Shown here in pieces: positions 61,001 through 64,000 of a stretch of DNA of 64,000 nt. The DNA lies in contig JANATG010000014.1 of the NCBI GenBank assembly GCA_029449235.1, forward strand, positions 1,178,001-1,242,000, in the 5' to 3' direction. The DNA is from Linnemannia schmuckeri (lineage: Eukaryota; Mortierellomycota; Mortierellomycetes; Mortierellales; Mortierellaceae). The position numbers and the translations under genes are program-made. The notes beneath the pieces were generated by a model that was not told the DNA's origin, made no database searches, and saw only the letters and a program-made list of their open reading frames with translations. How positions within the stretch are numbered: position 1 is the stretch's first letter; each line of letters begins with the position of its first letter.

Positions 61001-61660
61001 TTTGGCAACTCTACTTCTACTTCCGTGCTTCATTTCGCTTCTACTCATTCCATCCCACCTCTTCACCCATCACACAAAAACTCAAACTCATTCACTTTTT
61101 TCACTTTTCCTATACACACACAAACGCCCTTGTACCCCTTTTTCGCAGGATTCCTTCTTCACAACTCCTTTGTGTTGACACACCGTCCTCAAAAAGTACG
61201 ATACTCAAAGAGTTTTGCTTCGCGTGGATGTCAGGAAGGCATGGTATGCCTCGTTTGGATGTTTCAACTGGCAACCTCCGTATCTAAACTTTTGTTTATA
61301 TTCCTAAAAACAGGCAAGGACAAGCCTCAACCAGTTGTCATAGACACCGCATGCTGATTGTCTTTCTTCTCAGATCCAAGGTAACGCTCGTATTTACACC
61401 GTACGGTAGGGAAAGTCAGCATCCATATAGCAAGCTAACGTGGTTTGCTGATGTCTCTGTCGCTACTGTAGACTTTTGTCTAAAACTCGTGCTCACATCT
61501 CCACATCACCAACGTCGCCCGTCCAGTACCAAAATAAACCTTCTCCTGTGTGAGGTAAAGAGGGAACGAAAAATTTTAGTCACCATTTTTGCATGCATAA
61601 GAAATGGATCTCGAAGTTAATCCTCTTCCCTGTTGTTACTACAGCGCCAGAACACATACC

Positions 61661-64000
61661 ATGACCAAGGATTCGCATTCATACCCTTCAGGCTCACCGC
61701 CTAAACCAAGTCCCGCCCAGGGCAGCAGCCGCGCCAAACAGGTTGGTGATGACAAGTCTGTCGATTCCTTGCATATCCGCAAGACTGATCATTTCCTCAA
61801 ATCTCTTAGGTCCTCCAATGCAGAGCCCAAAATCAACTTTCAAAACTCAAACCCCGAACCAACCATCCATCACGCCTCCTCTGTTAGTACTAACACGAAC
61901 AGCGTTGAAATCAAGTATGCAGTCTCGGCTACCGTTGTTAGGAACCTCGCATCTGACGTCCAGCCATTGACAGTGTCAAACAAATCTCGCACAAATATCT
62001 TTGCACAGAACATCGACAAACATTTCGTACGCACTGTCTTGCCGGACATTGGTGCACGCATTGACACCACTCCTCAGCTCGCGTTGTGCCTCGGTCTGCT
62101 ATCCAAGGATGATAGCACTACCGGCCAACAAGGAGCTCTGCTGCAAGGCGTCCCCATCGATACAGGTTCGCTGCCTTGGATCAAGGCACTGGAGCAGGAC
62201 CCGTTTGAGCAGGATCGCACTCGTTGGTTGGGAGTTCGCATGGTGGAAGCATTCATCGGAGACCCCTTCAAGGATTCGACCAAAGTTGCGGAGATAGTCC
62301 TAATCGGAGCTGCTTTGGAGCAAGAGCACTACCGCAAGTTACTATCGTCGATCATTACAGAGTTTGGCCAAGCTATCATTCTCGACGTCGACCTGCTTCA
62401 GGGTCTCATTCAGCTCGTCCAGTTCGCCTCCCCAGATTTCCTGAATGCCGACGACTTGGTCAAGATTCTCAGCATCATAAGGACTCGCTTGCAGGGCACT
62501 CACCAGCAATCAACCGAACACTCTTACTACCTCACTCTGGCCGTCTCCAGGATCCTTGATGTCATGGTGGAGCACAAGGTACAGGACTTGAGGCGTGTCG
62601 AGGAACATGAGCCATTGGCTGAGGTTCTTTCTAGTCTCAAGGGCAGCTCGGATCCGTACCTCCTGTACCAAGCCTGCTACGCCTTCCAGGCCCTCCAATA
62701 TGTCCCCGACGATGAGATCCCTCTTCAGACAGTGTTAAGGCATTCAACCGGTATTGCTAATGGTCTGGTGCAGATTACGGCGGCATTTAAGTTGGACCTG
62801 AGTTCATTCCTCGAGGGCCTCGATAATCTCCAAGAGTCGCTTGGCGGGTCTTTTGAAGTTACTACTACTGTTTACGAGGGAGTTTGCTCACTGATTGAGA
62901 GTGGTCAAGGAGTCATGGAGAGCCTGAAGGAAGAATATGGGTCTGGTAAGAAGCGACCCTGGTACGCTGCCATCCGCGCTGCGTATGCGCTTGCCCAAGT
63001 CGGGCGATTGAAGGGTCTTAATGAGTTGATTTATAAGGCTCCCTGCCGCTATGATCCCTTGTTCCAGTGGGGAATCTGCCAACTATTGGGTGAGATCGCA
63101 TTCGACTCCATCTGGGACGTCACTGTTCGTCAGCAAGCTATCTATATACTTGGAGACCTCTACAAGGATGTTGCAGACTGGGGTCAGGATGAGAGCGTCA
63201 AGTCATGGATGCGGAGCATCATCAGCGAGTTCGGAACCATCTCTGACCAGACTGTTAGTGCCAGTGTTAGTTCCTTGCTCGTGAATCTCAATCAGGACCA
63301 TGGTGTCATCTCCAAGATCCGCTACCCCCTGAGGACCCGCCTTCCGATACCGACATCGTGTCCAATCTGACGACGATCTCTTCTCCCTCATGAATAAGGT
63401 TCAGGAGTTCTTGGCGAGTGACAAGCAGGTCATGCTGATTCTTGGTGATTCCGATGCCGGCAAATCGACATTTAAGCATCTAGAGTCGGAGCTGCTGCGG
63501 TTCTACAAAAGCGGCGATGCTATCCCTCTATTTATCAGTTTACCTGGCATCGACGAACCGAACAAGGATATGATTGAGAAGCAGCTACGGGCCATCAACT
63601 TTTCCGACGAGCAGATCCACGAACTGAAACTGCACCGCCGCTTAGTTCTCATATGCGACGGCTACGACGAGAGCCAGCAGGTGGTTAATCTCCACAAGAG
63701 CAACATGCTGAATCAGCCCGGACAATGGAACACCAAGATGATCATCAGTTGCAGGACTCAATACCTTGGTCGAGACTACCGCAGCCGCTTCTTACCTCAA
63801 GGAGACAGTCACTACAGCCACCCAAGCGCCCATCTCTTTCAGGAAGCTGTCATCGCTCCCTTCTCTAAGAAGCAGATTGAGGACTATGTCGAGCAATATG
63901 TCCCTTTCGAGCCGCGGACTTGGACCACACAGAGCTACATGGACAAGTTGACTATGGTCCCAAACCTCATGGATCTCGTAAAGAACCCCTTCCTCCTGAC
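61661..64000 (+). CDS. NACHT-type (STAND) ATPase with N-terminal helical repeats, frame break, 3' end cut by window
   Basis: From the ATG at 61661 an open frame of 569 codons runs to 63370. It begins with a Ser/Pro-rich leader, then a long alpha-helical region with HEAT/ARM-like text (PYLLYQACYAFQALQYVPDD, WYAAIRAAYALAQVGRLKGL, FQWGICQLLGEIAFDSIWDV). At about 63,340-63,370 coding sense passes to another frame, open from 63333 to the end of the window. That frame carries SDDDLFSLMNKVQEFLA, Walker A GDSDAGKST, the Walker B region LVLICDGYDES, the sensor MIISCRTQYLG and NLMDLVKNPFLL. No donor-acceptor pair that I can find explains the switch, so it is probably an indel or deletion. The gene may be dead or the assembly may contain an error. 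Such proteins act as ligand-triggered oligomeric switches, in fungi often linked to non-self recognition. The upstream ATG at 61604 is less likely. Confidence 0.8.

Noticed and set aside
60386..61066. 226-codon minus-strand frame
   Set aside because: No recognisable motif, abrupt composition changes, and overlap with pyrimidine-rich leader-like DNA ahead of the NACHT gene. It could be revisited with transcript data.
1..64000. tRNA, rRNA, CRISPR array, bacterial-type operon or intact transposon with terminal repeats
   Set aside because: I looked for cloverleaf T-arm text, rRNA-conserved words, regularly spaced direct repeats and long terminal repeats by eye and found none I could support.

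Overview
This window is nuclear DNA of a filamentous fungus. The evidence is spliced genes with short GT-AG introns (roughly 50-330 bp), CT-rich 5' leaders, and large low-complexity Ser/Pro/Gln extensions on conserved proteins. It also carries F-box/leucine-rich-repeat and NACHT-ATPase families of the sort expanded in early-diverging fungi. My best guess is Mucoromycota, Mortierella group. That is inference from family style only; no rRNA or other marker is present.

Layout: (1) 1-5144, minus strand: MSH5, the meiotic MutS homologue, with 21 visible exons running off the left edge. (2) 5413-9005, minus: a CENP-T-like inner-kinetochore protein in 7 exons, head-to-tail behind MSH5. (3) 9.0-13.2 kb: mostly non-coding, with a decayed ORF of F-box/LRR style at 10.26-11.19 kb. 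(4) 13226-15949, plus: a TBC Rab-GAP in 7 exons. (5) 16144-19332, minus: a long single-pass membrane protein of unknown function. (6) 19.3-24.8 kb: gene-poor. (7) 24.8-26.3 kb, minus: a decayed NACHT ATPase. (8) 28.1-36.2 kb: a tandem array of an F-box/LRR gene plus its roughly 0.75 kb upstream block. Two units carry broken genes and the third is only the upstream block. (9) 39177-42216, plus: a SulP/SLC26 anion transporter lacking a STAS domain. (10) 42.6-43.7 kb: a weak hypothetical locus; 46.3 kb: a possible retroelement scrap. (11) 48587-49715, minus: a secreted acidic repeat protein with a His/Lys-rich tail. (12) 52178-54255, plus: a fused glutathione S-transferase and VOC (glyoxalase-fold) protein. 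(13) 54.3-61.6 kb: no recognisable gene, but a field of degenerate GAATTG/CTTCG repeats. (14) 61661-64000, plus: a second NACHT protein with an N-terminal alpha-helical repeat region, a frame break, and a right end cut by the window.

The conserved housekeeping genes (MSH5, CENP-T, TBC, SulP, GST-VOC) have clean exon structures. In each, the reading frame closes across all proposed splice sites, which supports the models. The lineage-expanded families (F-box/LRR, NACHT) are present mostly as broken copies, so this looks like a region of gene birth and death between stable genes. No tRNA, rRNA, CRISPR array or intact transposon was found.
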